A DNA stretch of 64,000 nucleotides, from positions 8,868,501-8,932,500 of the forward strand of contig OX485808.1 in NCBI GenBank assembly GCA_950295325.1. The letters run 5' to 3'. Origin of the DNA: Polytrichum commune (Eukaryota > Streptophyta > Polytrichopsida > Polytrichales > Polytrichaceae). Positions within the stretch are counted from its first letter, which is position 1. Each line of letters begins with the position of its first letter. The position numbers and the translations under genes were made by a program. Shown here piece by piece: positions 39,373 to 52,981 of the stretch. A model generated the notes under the pieces. That model was not told the DNA's origin, searched no databases, and was given only the letters and a program-made list of their open reading frames with translations.

Positions 39373-40408
39373 GCATAGTACGTTATGATGAGCATATTCT
39401 TCCATCACAAGCACCTCATATGTCAACTTGAGGTTGGAACAATGAGGTGCTTTAGGAGTAAGGGTGACGTTTCGTAGCACCTACCAAGGGGGGATGGTGA
39501 AAATGTTGATTGCTATGTAGAGTCCAGAGATCACAACTTCTAAGTCAAACTAGCAATTTAGTTGGGAACAAAGACTTCGAATTAGTCTAGAGAAATGATT
39601 AGAATGACATAGCAACAAACCCATAGGGTTGTAGGTTTCTACCTTGGCACCCCCATGGTAAGTGTTGGGAAACGAAACCCTAGAAATAAAAAGCTAGAAT
39701 GGTGATTTACCTGAACCTTCTTGGATAAAGTTTGAATGAATTGTCTACAAGAATATGAAACATGAAATGAAACTCTACTTGTATGATGTACTGTACATGT
39801 TCATGGCCAAGAATTCATGGTGTCTACGTAAACTCATTAGGGAGGGTGAAGTGATACAAATGATTCTCTAACTTGGAAATAGTTACTTTAAGACTATTAA
39901 ACTCCAAAATGGTATCCAAGACCTCAAATTAGTCTAGTGTGCTCTAGTTGAAATGAATCGGCATGATCCTTACAAAGGGTTTATTTTTACTATATAACCT
40001 TTATTTGCAATGAATGGGTTTATATACACGCCACGAAGCCCAAGCATGTGTTTATGGCATGTGTGTATTGCATGTCCTTATGTAGTAAGATTCCATTGTT
40101 TTATAGGGGTAACTAAGGTACTATTATGTCCTATAGTTTCTTAGAATGGAAGGCTATACGCTACACCACACATATGATTTGGTGTGACCCACACTACCTA
40201 TTCATCATCGACCCACGCAAATTACATTGCAAATCATGGGGTGTCAACTAGAGACGGTGACTAGGACATTTACTACCATTGACAAGTCGTGGACGCCACT
40301 CTAATTATAATGGCACATCGATTAAATGTCGCCTTAAATCAAGTATATAGTGTAGTTTCCATGTGTGCTCAATGATTATTAGCTTTAGAAAACTTGGGTT
40401 TTGGTCAC
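39373..40408. other. Intergenic, no gene recognised
   Basis: AT-rich. A diverged dispersed repeat (ATATGATTTGGTGTG.CCC..AC..CC) at about 40160-40330 also occurs at 32483-32590 and 41430-41600. No genes seen. Confidence 0.5.
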
Positions 40409-40411
40409 TAA

Positions 40412-40909
40412 GGGTCACTTCTCACACGAGACTAAGAGCCCGTGACCATCACACTTCAAGCACTCTCATTGGTGGAAAAGACGGGGCCGGTCCAAGCTCA
40501 CTTCACACTAAGCTTGAGGGACTGACGGAGTATGTGAATGCAAGATGGATGTAAAGTCTACATGGATTCCTACATGGCATCAAATGAATCATGTTTCATG
40601 GTCATTTGCACTATTTCCAAAAACCACCTCTTGGAGGTAAGCCTAACACAAAACCAAGATACCATGGCACTCCAAACGCTCATAACTGTTGTTTTGTTCT
40701 ATTTTAACATGTGCGAGGACCCACATGAATAGAGACTCATTGAAATAACATTTGGTTGAAGACCCGGTCACATATGACTTCACACTACACTTGAGGATCC
40801 GTGACCACACTTCATGAGTTTGGAGGTGTGTTGGGACGGCCTTTGGACACTTTCTTTTGGGCTCTCACAATTTCATGGTCACGGCTCTTGGCTCGTGTGT
40901 GAAGTGGCC
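40412..40909. mobile_element. Tourist-like MITE family I, copy B
   Basis: The left end GGGTCACTTCTCACACGAG comes after TAA, and the right end reads CTCGTGTGTGAAGTGGCC before TTA. The terminal inverted repeats run about 40 bases into GAG(A/C)C.AGAGCC.GTGACCA. This is the most complete copy of the family, 498 bases, with no coding capacity. Confidence 0.85.
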
Positions 40910-40912
40910 TTA

Positions 40913-41772
40913 AGTAAGTTAGGGTAAGCCCATCCCCTGTGGTCACTACAAAATGATTATGTCAATAACTGGCTTCCCATGTTTTGGGTTGGCAAGATGG
41001 TCATGAATATGTTTTTCAAATCATTGTATATACATGAACTTATTTCAATATTTCAATGGAGACTTAGGATATACATGAACTTTAAGATGAGATAAGCATG
41101 CAACATTGGCCCAAAAACTTTGCAAGTTGATTATTGCAAGAACAATGACTATGGGAGTTGCTCTAAAACATTTCCCCACGTCCTCGATGCAACAACTTGA
41201 GTTATAGAGCCTCCCCAAAGAGCTTGAGCTTGATGGAGTTACTCTCACAATGGACCTACACTAGAAACGTGGCAGCTATTTGAAGTGGTGGATGACAAGA
41301 TGAGGTGCACTATGTACACATTTTATGATCTTTAATGTCACGTATTGTTTGGAGTGATGTAGTGCAGTAACTTCTTACTCAAATCTTCACCAAGCAAAGT
41401 TCATTGTGTTGTACAAGTTCATATTAGTACACTAACCTCTTATTTGGTGTGGGGGGGGGGGGCATTACTCAATGTCAACCCACATCAAATGTTGCGATCA
41501 TTAGGTGGCAACTGAAGAGGATGTCATGTGACATTTGGTGCTATATAATACGTCATGAAGACCACTCTTATCAACATGGCACATGAATAATGTTCCATTA
41601 CATTTGTTGTTTATTGAGTTGATCTTCACACCCATTGTCATGGTACCAACATAAACACACAACACACTAATACACAACCCTCAGCCAACAGATGGCTCTC
41701 TCAAGGCCCCTCCTAACATGGATATCATGCTTCATAAACATGTTTTGGGTCCACGTATGAGCTTGCAAGTAC

Positions 41773-41840
<68 letters not shown>

Positions 41841-42944
41841 AACTTTAAGTTGGTAACAAACAATCGATGTTTCCTCAATTTGTATGCCACATGTCATCCC
41901 TTCATTTGGGTTAGACAAGGAAATCACTATCAGCATATGAGTCCTACGTACCCGACCTATGTCACTAAATGAAATATGTGAATCTACCACTATGGTATAT
42001 CTACAACTTTTCCAGTGACACAAGTCAATTGCCCAAGGTGCATATGCCTATAGTGAATACATCGCCTTTTACAAATATATTATCAATTTTCTTGCCAACA
42101 ATGTATTCAAATTAATTGTTCTAGCTTAAATAGAGGGTCTTTGTTTTGCCAAATAAACAATAATTGTGAAAAAAAGAGTAAGTATAAGTACCTTTATAGT
42201 AACAAGGAGCCTTGCAAACCAATGCCATAATGACACGTGTTACGATGAGATACACCTATGTGCTCTAATTATATCAATCACTCTAAGTTTAACAATCAAC
42301 ACAATCAGGAGGTCACGTGTGATTCTTTGAATAGGAAAAATACATTTTACTTTGAACTCTTCCAACTTTCATATCTACATTCAAAGTATGAAACTTGAAG
42401 TGATAATCTTCATGATTTGCAATTGCTAACATGATGAGATGAGTTGGAACTTGACTAAAATTGTATGTGGACTGGGAAGTGCCCACGATAGGGTCACACA
42501 CCTCGAGTCATAGGTAGTTGTGGTGGACTCTTGAAGGTGACTTCCATTGCCAAGGTAAGATATGTCATCGTGCAAATATGCACTAACTTTTGTCATGAAC
42601 TTCATCAACGATTTCGTTCTTCGCAATGTATCTACAGCGGAGCATGTTAAAACCAGCATCCCCTCCAAAACGAACATCCCAAAATCTTGCACTATAAATA
42701 CATTCTATTTTCGAGAATGTTCACCATCTTAACATCATATTTCCATGCTTCTATCATATCTTCTACGACTAAAATTTTAAACCCTTCTAACTTTGCACAC
42801 GGAGTTCAAATGAGACGTACATTGATGTGTTGGAATACCATTTCAATTGCCGACACAAAGAAAAACACATGTATATTCATATGTGAAGTATTAATAGACA
42901 CACTTAGTGCCGAAAGTTCCGGTTTGAGCACCATCTACCTCAAC
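40913..42944. other. Intergenic with (TC)n and a G run
   Basis: A (TC)n microsatellite of about 31 units lies at 41775-41836 and a run of 12 G at 41451-41462. Open frames here are short or are read through the TC repeat. No gene recognised. Confidence 0.6.
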
Positions 42945-42947
42945 TTA

Positions 42948-43432
42948 GGGCCACTTCACACACGAGACTGATAACCTGTCATTGGTGAAACATTAAAAGC
43001 ACTCTCATTGGTGGAATATGCGGAGCCGGTCCAAGTTCACTTCACACTAAGCTTGAGGGACCGACGGAATATGTGAATGTAAGATGGATGTAAAGTTTAC
43101 ATGGATTCCATGCATGGCATCGAATGGATCATGTTTCATGGTCAATTGGACCGTTTTCAGAAACCACCTCTTGGAGGTAGGCCTAACACAAAACCGGGAG
43201 ACCATGGCATTCGATCATTGATTCATTCTATTTTATCATGTGTGAGAACCCACATGAATAGAAATTCATAAAAATGGCATTTGGTCAAACGTCCGGTCAC
43301 ATATAGCTTCACACTACACTTGAGGGTCCCTGACCACAGTACATGATGTTGGAGGTGGTTGGGACGGCCTTCGGACACTTTCTTTTGGGCTCTCACCAGT
43401 TTCATGGTCACGGCTCTTGGCTCGTGTGTACC
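42948..43432. mobile_element. Tourist-like MITE family I, copy C
   Basis: It starts GGGCCACTTCACACACGAG after TTA, matches copy B through its body, and ends CTCGTGTGTACC directly against copy D. The final bases of its right terminus are replaced by the left terminus of D, with TAA at 43433-43435 between them. Confidence 0.8.
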
Positions 43433-43435
43433 TAA

Positions 43436-43742
43436 GGGCCACTTCACACACAAGACTGAGAGCCCGTGACCATTACACTTCAAGCACTCTCATTGGTGGA
43501 AAAGGCGGAGCCGGTCCCAGTTCGCTTCACACTACGCTTGAGGGACCAACAGAGTATGTGAATGCAAGATGGATGTGAAGTCTACATGGATTCCAGTCAC
43601 ATATGACTTCACACTACACGTAGGGTCCGTGACCACACTACATGATTTTGGAGGTTTCTTGGGACGGCCTTTGGACACTTTCTTTTGGGCTCTCACCAGT
43701 TTCATGGTCACGGCTCTTGGCTCGTGTGTGCCTTAGTGGCCC
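43436..43742. mobile_element. Tourist-like MITE family I, copy D, internally deleted
   Basis: The left end GGGCCACTTCACACACAAG and right end CTCGTGTGTGCCTTAGTGGCCC are followed by TTA. About 190 internal bases present in B and C are missing (the join is near 43595, TGGATTCC/AGTCACATATG). Confidence 0.8.
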
Positions 43743-44077
43743 TTACATTCATAACACCAGTACTTTACATTACAGCTCATCAAATGTGAATAAGCATTTT
43801 TTCAGAGAGACAGCTAGCTAGAGGGTGAGTTATGGAGCATAATAAGTTAATAGGTTACAAGTACTTGGTAAAGCTTGAATCGGTTGAGAATGTAAGTTAA
43901 AGGCTCGACAGTCACCACACATGGCCCATTTCAGCTTTCCCCATGAATGCTCATGCTTCATGTCAGCTCCTCCGGTGCATCCCCATGACTCATCAAAAAT
44001 CTCTTCAATGTATTATTAAGATCGATTTGGTGGTGGGTTGGGTTGGGTTTGGTGTGGTGTGCTTGGTTGTTGTGTAT

Positions 44078-44845
44078 GTCGAGTTCCTTTGGCTCGTACA
44101 CTGAAAACCATTGACCTCGATGAATTGCAAGCATAATTTAGAAAGAGTGTCATGAATGTTTCTATCGTGTAACTGTAGATATATCTCATGAATGTTTGTG
44201 TATGGTACAAGTAGAACATCCACCTCGTCGAGTTCCTTTGGCTCGTACATTGAAAACCATTGACCTCGGTGAATTGCAAGCATGATTTAGAAAGAGCGTC
44301 ACGAATGTTTCTATCGTGTAACTGTAGATATATATCACGAATGCTTGTATATGGTACAAGTAGAACATCCACCTTGTCGAGTTCCTTTGGCTCGTACACT
44401 GAAAACCATTGACCTCGGTGAATTGCAAGCATAATTAAGAAAGAGTGTCATGAATGTTTCTATCGTGTAAATGTAGATATATATCACGAATGTTTGTATA
44501 TGGTACAAGTAGAACATCCACCTTGTCGAGTTCCTTTGGCTCGTACACTGAAAACCATTGACCTCGGTGAATTGCAAGCATAATTAAGAAGAGCCTCGTG
44601 AATGTTTCTATCATGTAAATGTAGATATATATCACGAATGTTTGTATATGGTACAAGTAGAACATCCACCTTATCGAGTTCCTTTGGCTCGTACACTGAA
44701 AACCATTGACCTCAATGAATTGGAAGCATAACTTAGAAGAGCCTCATGAATGTTTCTATCATGTGTGTGTGTGTGTGTGTGTGTGTGTATACATATTTCA
44801 TGAAATGTTTATATATGTTGCAAGTAGAATATTCTTCTTGTCGAG
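44078..44845 (-). repeat. Tandem array, five units of 149 bp
   Basis: GAGTTCCTTTGGCTCGTACA starts near 44081, 44230, 44379, 44528 and 44676, spacings 149, 149, 149, 148. The last unit is longer because of a (TG)n run at 44763-44788. Open frames on the minus strand repeat with the units (CNSPRSMVFSVRAKGTR) in shifting frames because 149 is not divisible by three, so they are not genes. Confidence 0.95.
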
Positions 44846-47800
44846 CGCGAGGTCATGTGTGGCGTGTTTAAGTGAATTTGGACATATTTTCAAGTTACGC
44901 ATTGTTTGGTTTGCTGCAATTCTATTAATAGACCCATCGATACAATTTTTATATAAAAAAAACTTTATGTGAAACCTTGGTTGTTACTTGAGTGTTACGC
45001 TAATAGATTACGATGGAAAATATTTGATACCTTATTTTTTGATGTTAAGTAAATATTGAGTAATGAAAGTACAATCAAAACAATTGATACTAAATTCAAG
45101 GTTAACTTTTGGCATTTGAAAGGGCATTCCAACCCTCCCAAAGTATACCTTCTTTGAATTCCATACGCAAAAGTTGTAAGGGCTCAAAGATTCATCTGTA
45201 AAATTGTTTAGCTCAAGTAGTGAACATTTTATCGAAATTGGTGTATATTTATTGTGCAAGGTTTTAGGGTGTTGGTTTTGGGTGAGTTGTTGGTTTTAGC
45301 ACCCTCCACCTTAACCCTTAAGTGCGCAATTGACCTACATACATAGTTGTTCATGTCAAATATAACCCTACTAAAAATTGACTTATTCTTCAAATGTGCT
45401 TCTCAAGTCAATTAGATATCTTAATGTTAATTGAAGCTTTTGATTCAACCTTCAACTAGAGGGAAGGGCGAGGAGGGCCACTTATGATAACTCTAACTTG
45501 GGGAAAGAAGGGTTGGAATCAACAACCCTATTTTTTACACCAAAAAAAAAAACAAATCAACTACTATGTCATTTTCCATAGATGAAACCGCCAAAAACAT
45601 CTCACATACTCATAAAAATTAGACGACAATGCCTACATTGGATGCATACGACGAGTTTCATGTGCAACACCTTCCAACAATTGTCATCATTTGAGCTTCC
45701 TCAAACACCCTACAACCTTGCACAATAAATATACATCAAATTTGAAAATGTTCACCACCTGAGCACCAAGCTCTCCTATTGGTTCTAGACAATTCTGCTA
45801 ATGAACATTCAAACCCTTATAACTTTCGCATACGGAATTCAAAAAAGACACACTTTGACATATTGAAATACCCTTTCAAATGCTAACAAGCAATCTTGAA
45901 AATAAAGTGAGGGTGTATACGCAACACACTCCAACGATTGTCGCCATTTCGGCTTCCTCACAAATTTGCAAAAAGAAAGGAAGAAAGAAAGAAAGGCTAC
46001 TCGCGCTCACCTTGGGTCGCTAGTTAAAGTTTGTTGGGGCCGTTCGGGCCATTGATGATTATAACCATCGATCGAACGTTATAAATGAATCAAGAGCTTT
46101 TTGACCGTCACCGTCACCGTCAATGTGTTGAATGACCATTTACTCATTGAAATTCGAGACGACATCATCATCATCATCATCATCATCAACTCCTTGGTGC
46201 AGCCGAGTGATGAGTTCATCACTGCTAGAGGCCGTTCTATGTTTAAGGTTGTACTTAAACTTAACTCTTTCCTTTACTTTACCTTATAGTGCATAATAAA
46301 TAACTGTAGTAGTAATAGTAGTAGTAGTAGTAGTAGCAGTAGCAGTGTTGCCCTCCCTCGACCGTCTACTAACTTAACTTATTGTTTGTCCTCTTCTATA
46401 TGATTACAACTATTGAACTTGCCAAGAGATTTGAACGCCCTCCCGTCTAACTTACGAGAGCACAAAACGGTGCGAAGCCGTTTCAATTCAATGAGAAGAA
46501 ACGGTCCAAGTGGGTATTGATTTCACGGCATTTATTTAGCCCTAAACGCTTTTAGCATGTTCATATGAAGTGTGTATTCTTCTCTAGGGACCACTTTCGA
46601 CAGACAGACGGGAGGAAGTACACTAAATATGATGTTTGGTGTCACTTACAGTTTGGAATTACGCAATGTTATGTCTAATTATTGTAGATCTCATGTTTAA
46701 CCAAAAATTATTATTAAATTGGTAGTGTGGACATGGTAACACATTTACAACTTTTACTTACTGGTAAAGAAATGACATCAATAGTAAAAAGATATGGCAT
46801 TGTGGAATTCCAAATAGTAAGTGATGCTAAATAGTATGTTTAGTAGAGCGTTGGTCCCATAGCCCTGCTTTGTAAACCCATCCCAAGTTTACATATGAGC
46901 TCGTGGCTATGATCAAGGTGAAGTGACCCTCATTCACGCCCACCTAGTGGTTGGCGTTGTCTCGCCTTGTATTCTCTCCTTATATGCGGTAATGTGAAAC
47001 TTTTATCAAACATTTTCAAGTTATTTTCATAGAATTACTTAGCACTAGGGTGCTACACCCCTAAGGTTGGGTTTTTGAGAAGAATCAATCCCCACTTATG
47101 TTGCGAAAAATGAATAGTACTCAACTAGAGTATTGTTTACTCTAAGGGTGACTAGGCACATGCGCTGGATATAGGGATTTGCTACCAAGAGCAATTTGAA
47201 ACATAGCATTAGAAATATGTGCCAACCAGGTTGTTGATTGGCTTGCTTGTCATGTGGGGCCTGACACCAACGATGTTGGTCACTGCAAGACAATGGCATG
47301 GTTGGGCCGAGAATTCTCATGCCTTTATTCGAGGCCAACTATTAAGCCCTCAACCATCTTCCCCTTTTAGAAAACGGAGTGGAACATCTAGGTTGTGCAA
47401 TGTTATGTGGCATGGGTGTCAAGAAGCGTAACCTTCCAAGTGAACAAGCTATCACTGTCTACCAAAAAAAAAGTAACATCACAATGTATAATCACATTAT
47501 ACAATATCATAATAGAATATGTATAAGAGGTCTAAATCGTGTTTCAAAGGAATTATAGGTTAATTACTCTATCTTAAACAAAATGACAACATGATCGCAC
47601 TAGGTTTACCTAAAACCAACATTAAGGTATGTATGTGTTATATAGTTAAGTTTTTTGTTGTCCATCTTTTGTTGATCTTATTTACGTTTTGAAACTTGTG
47701 TTTGCTATAGCTAATCTATCATGGAACAATATCAAAAGTCAAAGTCAAAATTGTATCTCCCTTTATTTAGTCACGATTCTCATAAGTGCATTTGCGCTGA

Positions 47801-48336
47801 TACCTTCAATGAATACCTAGGTCCCCCTAATTGTGTTGGCTATCGAGTGTATACAGTAGTTAGTACAATTTGAAGACATGATCCAGTTTCTACTACATAT
47901 GTGTAGGCATGATTTTAGTTATTACATCCATACCTAGCCACATATCACTCAAATATAGGTGTTTGATTAAGGGAAATAACCAAATAACACCCGCATTCTT
48001 TCGTGTCCCACTGGCACACATTTGAAACCCCTAAATGTATGGTTGTGGTGCATAGTGTTGGTTTTAGATTTGGTGTTGGTTTTGGGTATGGTATCCATGC
48101 CTTACTTGCATGTATACATAAATTGGAATTTATTGAAGGTCCAACTAGCTTTCATACATCTATTGTGCCAAGGTCTGTGATCATGGAATAATGTAAGTAC
48201 CACAATAATGGCGGGTGGGGAACTTTTGCATACGAACACAACTTTCATCCATCCGTGTTTGAAACTTGCTCCTTCTAGGTTTGTGGTCAATCCACCTCAA
48301 CTATGCTTCATTGCGAAATTTCATAATCTTGAAAGC
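44846..48336. other. Intergenic, no gene recognised
   Basis: AT-rich, with microsatellites (CAT)n at 46163-46188 and (TAG)n at 46306-46346, and a purine tract near 45970-45995. No domain or RNA gene was found. Confidence 0.6.
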
Positions 48337-48339
48337 TAA

Positions 48340-48917
48340 GGGCCGCTTCACACTATGGCCGTCCAAGTCGAGAGGCCGTGGGATTGAATGGCCAAACTTT
48401 GTCGAGAGTCCAAAGAAGTGGGCTGAAAATAGCCAATAAAATATAGGAATTGGAGGCTTGGGTCAATCACAGTGTGAAGCTTCCAAAGGCCAAGCCCATA
48501 GTCCAAACCTTTGGCCACAAACTGCCACGGACTCTCGACTTGGACAGCCATAGTGTGAAGCCTCCAAAGGCTAAGCTCAAAGTCCAATGAAAGAAGGAGC
48601 ATCCCACTTTATTCCCTGCCCAAAACAACCCCTCCAATCTAACGGCCAAGATATTGTTAGTTTTAAAAATTTTAATGAAAAAAAATCGATAGCCTCTCAA
48701 CCATAGTTTGGGTTTCCATTCATGTCCAACCCCAACTTCCTTTGAGAGTCCTTCGCCTTCGTCAAAAAGTACTGCCATATAGGCATTCTAAAAAGCAACA
48801 ACCTTCGGACTTTGGCCTCTAGTGTGAAGGGTCGAGGGGCCGCATTCTTGGCTTCTAGAAATCTGATTGATGGAAATCGACAACCTCTCGACCTTCAGCC
48901 ATAGTGCAAAACGGCCC
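48340..48917. mobile_element. Tourist-like MITE family II, copy E
   Basis: The left end GGGCCGCTTCACACTATGG is flanked by TAA (48337-48339), and the right end CCATAGTGCAAAACGGCCC is followed by TAA (48918-48920). 578 bases. The first copy of the terminus is followed by GTCCAAGTCGAGAGG, which recurs internally in inverse orientation. No coding capacity. Confidence 0.88.
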
Positions 48918-48920
48918 TAA

Positions 48921-50301
48921 TTCCAATGTTGAGTCAACTAAAGAGGTAACTCCAAACTACACATTATTCCAAGATCTTGTCAAGATAAATGAAAGCAATG
49001 CATATATTAAAATGGAAGAATTCAAAGAAAAATGGAAACATTTCCATTGAAAACCTCACTTCACATAGGCTTTTGCATGAACATTAAAATTTCAAAAAAT
49101 AAAAATAAACCATAATTTTTGTCAAAAATTAAAACGTAACACAATATTACCCTAGAGGATACGATTCAATGTATTTTGATACTTATTAAGTGAAAGAGAC
49201 TCTAAAATGAATAAATAGCCGGGAAGAACATTAAAAAGAAGAAGTTGTGAACGGAAGTGTTCTTACTTAAACTTTGTGCCAGGGGCAGTAAAAGCGAATG
49301 ATCGTCACAAATCAACACCAAAGATATGCAAGGCGAAGTGGTAATGAGCAATGACTCCGCAAATGGTTGACAAAAGCATTTCTTTCAAGTGGGAGTGAAG
49401 ATGGCATTGAAGGGGGAGTCTAAGACATTAAGGGAAGTTGTTGTTCTTCTTCTTCTTCTTGTAGATGCAATTGTTGTTGGTGCATCTTTTATGATTTCGT
49501 GGGAAATGTAGATGATTTCATAGTTGTTTTGTCTTGCATGTGGTATGGATCGGGAGATCTCCAGGTTTCGCTCCAATGATAGTATTTGTGGATTTTTTTT
49601 TAGTATTATGCACCACATATTGCAATATATTTCAACATGTGTATGTTCATGTTTGTAACATTAAGAAAATACACCAGTCATAATAATTAATTTGTATGGT
49701 AAGATTTTGATTTTCATGTGTACGAATGTTGTTTGATGCATTGGGCACCAAGAGGTCTTCCCATGATATGTAACTCACACTTCCAATTAATAGATGTGTG
49801 ACTGCATACAAAATATTTTGTAATACATATAAGTAAATGTATTGTAGGTCATCGCTGAGAGATCTTTCCATGTCATACACGCTTTGTAGTCTTTTTTTTT
49901 AAATCACTTAACAAATAATTGAGATTACTTATTTATTAAGTCAAGCCCTAATTTTTAGTAGATTGATGCTAATCTAGTCCAATTTTAGTTTAAGAATCTA
50001 GTTTTAATTAAATGCTTGCTCACAATTGTGGTGACAAAGTGATCACTCGTGACCCAAAAAAAATTATTGATTTCAACACAATTAGGTCAACAATATGAGA
50101 CGTACTTAACACTAACCATTTTGGTGGCATCAATATAGCCATGGATTTGTTCTAAAAGGAATCCTCACTTTAGAATTCCATAAAATTTTCACAAGGCTTC
50201 AGAAATTATGATTGCAATTCGCACTTGCACGAGATTACTTGAAATTGCTTTGCATGAATTTTCATAAGAGTTCACCTATTTAGAATGTGCAATTATGATC
50301 A

Positions 50302-50337
<36 letters not shown>

Positions 50338-51661
50338 GTGTTATCATATGAATTGTCTCTTAAATAAGTCTATAGCCTCAAAAAACTTCATCTTCATGTG
50401 GATGGATTGTATCCACAATCAAAATTTATCTTGGGGTTTCCAATGCCCAAGTCACGAGAGCATACAAATACCCTTGGAAAAGGAGCCCAACGCCCACCTT
50501 ACATAAATTGGTCCACTAATCACCACATCCAAACTTCCAAACACAATACCAAAGGACTTACTTAGGGTGAAGTTCGAACACGAAAGTTACATTTACTTGG
50601 GAGGGGTAATGTGTGTATGAATTGCTCATGGCAAACGCTAAAGCTACATTTACCTCGGGGAGATAACTTTTTGTGTGAATAATTTTATTTCAATTCAACA
50701 CCAATGTTCCAATCACTTGGATGAGGGGTATGTTTGTGTGTGAATGCCATACGTTAACGTCGAGGCGACATGAATGGGCATGTGCTCACATGTATGTTTA
50801 TAGGTGGGCGCATTAAAGACAATGATGATAAAATGTGTTTGTGGGTTGCAACCATAGGAACGAAGATACAATAGCTCAATGGATTCCTTGCAAGTTATCG
50901 TGCTCTCACGACACATAAATTTGATGCCGGTTTGAGTACCTAACTTATGCCCCCTTCCCACCTAATTTTAGCTAAGACTAAAAGTTGGTTCTAACAACCC
51001 GGCCTTCACACCATCGACATTATCTAGTGCCCAACCTAGTTGGCAAATGATGTGGCATGGCTTAAGAGTAGAGGTTTTAAGCCTCAAGCACTGACCCCCC
51101 CATCGGTACCTAACATATGAGGCAAGAATATAGGACTTTTAAAAGTGTTGCCTCCCGCCCTTGTGATTGGTTGTTTTTTAGTCTAAGCTATGAGGGTACG
51201 AGGAGCTTCATTAACAAAAACCGGTGGTAAGATAGATAAGTAACAAGGCATTTGGGGATGGGACAAAAACTACCCAACATGTCAGTACTTGGTAGATAAA
51301 ACCATGAACATGTGTGAAAGCTACTTAACTAAAACCTCCTTGAAAATCTCCAGTGCAAGTTCTTGTAGGTGCACTGGGATAGCCGGATGCCTCCGCTATA
51401 ACCAAGGGAGCTCTACCTGGTTTTTAAGAGATACTTTGGATCTTAGCTAAAGTCAGGTGGAAAGGGGGCATTACAATGTTGCATGCATCTTAACATTCTT
51501 TATGCCCTAAGCGATACTCCATTTCCATACCGTTGAGATTTGAGCTACAACTCTACCTTGGGTGGCAACAATTGGTGCCAAGCTAGCCCATGCCCAATCT
51601 TGACCAAAGTGTTACACTAGCACATCGACGTTCTCGGTAGTGAAAGACTACAATAGCCTAC
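48921..51661. other. Intergenic with (CT)n
   Basis: AT-rich. A (CT)n microsatellite lies at 50305-50335 and a TTC-rich patch near 49440-49465. No gene recognised. Confidence 0.6.
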
Positions 51662-51964
51662 TACAGTCTAACCTTGATAATGTCACCCTTGTTAATAGAA
51701 CACCTTGATATTGTCACCTAAAAGTTTGAAACCGATTTTCATAGTGTAAAACTCCCTCGTTATTATCCCTATCACCCTTGATAATGTCACTATTTTTTTT
51801 CTTCAAAATCCGTAGTGTAAATGTGATAATATCAAGTATGGATGGATTGTATGGGTGGGCATGGGTTCGATATTATTGTTCATGGGTGAGCATGGGCTAA
51901 AGCAAAGCATATTGGGGGTCATTGAATGAGCTCTCATTCAATGCTTTTGGCATAGTGGGATGCC

Positions 51965-52552
51965 TTGTGTAATTTCAAATTAGATGATCAAACCATTAGA
52001 AATTGTTGGAGAAAGTCCGCCATATTGCCTGCAGAGTGGAATGCATATATAAACAATCTTGATGAACGTATGAAGTCCAAAATGGAGGAAGCAACTTTGG
52101 AATTGGGTAGACTCATCGCCGCATTAAATTTGGGTTTGGATGTTGAAGGCAAGCCTGTAGAAAAGCTTTGTCCTTTGGAGTACATAAACATGGAAGGTGA
52201 AGATGATTTTGAGGTGGAATTTTCTACTGAGGAGCTTGTGTAATTAGTGCAAGATGGCAAACATGTTCTTGATTCCATGGAAGTGGACCCATTGATTGTT
52301 GATAGCAGTGATGATGAGTCTAAAGTAGTGAAGCTAAGCGATGCACAAAAATATGCTAAAGATGTTTTGAATTTTATGGCTAGCCAAGGTTCTCAGATTT
52401 TCAGCATTCATGAGTTGTTAGAAATGGAAAAAATCCATGACAAACTCATTAGAATTGGTGTTGCACATTTAACATCAACAAAACAATGTGACATTAGAAG
52501 CTTCTTTGTCTCTAGTGAGAGGTCTTTACCTGATCTCAATGACACATTATGA
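51965..52552 (+). pseudogene. C-terminal fragment of a pogo/Tigger-type transposase
   Basis: Two pieces in one frame, 51965-52243 and 52247-52552, are separated by TAA 52241. DDQTIRNCWRKSAILPAEW matches the conserved helix after the DDE domain of Tigger/pogo transposases (x-x-T-I-x-N-C-W-x-x-x-G/A-I/L). It is followed by the usual acidic tail (EGEDDFEVEF, DSSDDESKV). The CENP-B-like DNA-binding domain and the DDE catalytic core are absent, so the element cannot mobilise itself. Confidence 0.75.
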
Positions 52553-52638
52553 TGTGCTCTTGTTGTTATTCACAATTTTGAATTAGATTTTACATTCAAA
52601 AACATTGAAGTCTCGTATTTGTTATTTTTAAAAAAAAT

Positions 52639-52981
52639 CTCGGGGGGGGGGGGGTAGTCATTGGTTGGAGTAGCAATATACGTGCGAACAAATGATAGGG
52701 TATTTTAAAAACATGGGGGCAAAAAATTATAAATGGACTTAAGAGTAATATAGGGCATCAAAATGGACACTGGACATCTTTAAAGTATTATAGGGTATGG
52801 AATAATAGGTAATTTGGAATTATAAGTAATGCAAGCCATTTTTCTATTAACCCAAAGTAGAAATTTACATAATGATAGCATGTGAAAAAAAGAAGAGAAT
52901 TGAAAGTAATACCCCCCTATAAAATAGTGGTTGTTTGCACCTATATCCTTAACTTTTTAACACACTGCCCCCCCCCCCGAG
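52639..52981. mobile_element. Poly-G-ended MITE nested in the pogo-like element
   Basis: The segment starts CTC then 13 G (52642-52654) and ends 11 C (52968-52978) then GAG. This gives inverted termini CTCGGGGG...CCCCCGAG, with TAGT and ACTG next to the runs. The flanks TTAAAAAA and TTAAAAATT may be a degenerate target duplication. The same left end and following 65 bases recur at 63920 in unrelated flanking DNA, which supports a discrete mobile unit. Confidence 0.65.

Noticed and set aside
41667-42023. Protein frames with long RE or SL repeats
   Set aside because: They are read through the (TC)n microsatellite at 41775-41836.
44016-44696. Series of minus-strand proteins with repeated RSMVFSVRAKGTR-type segments
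   Set aside because: They are translations of a 149-bp tandem array in all three frames, with no start context, domain or codon bias.
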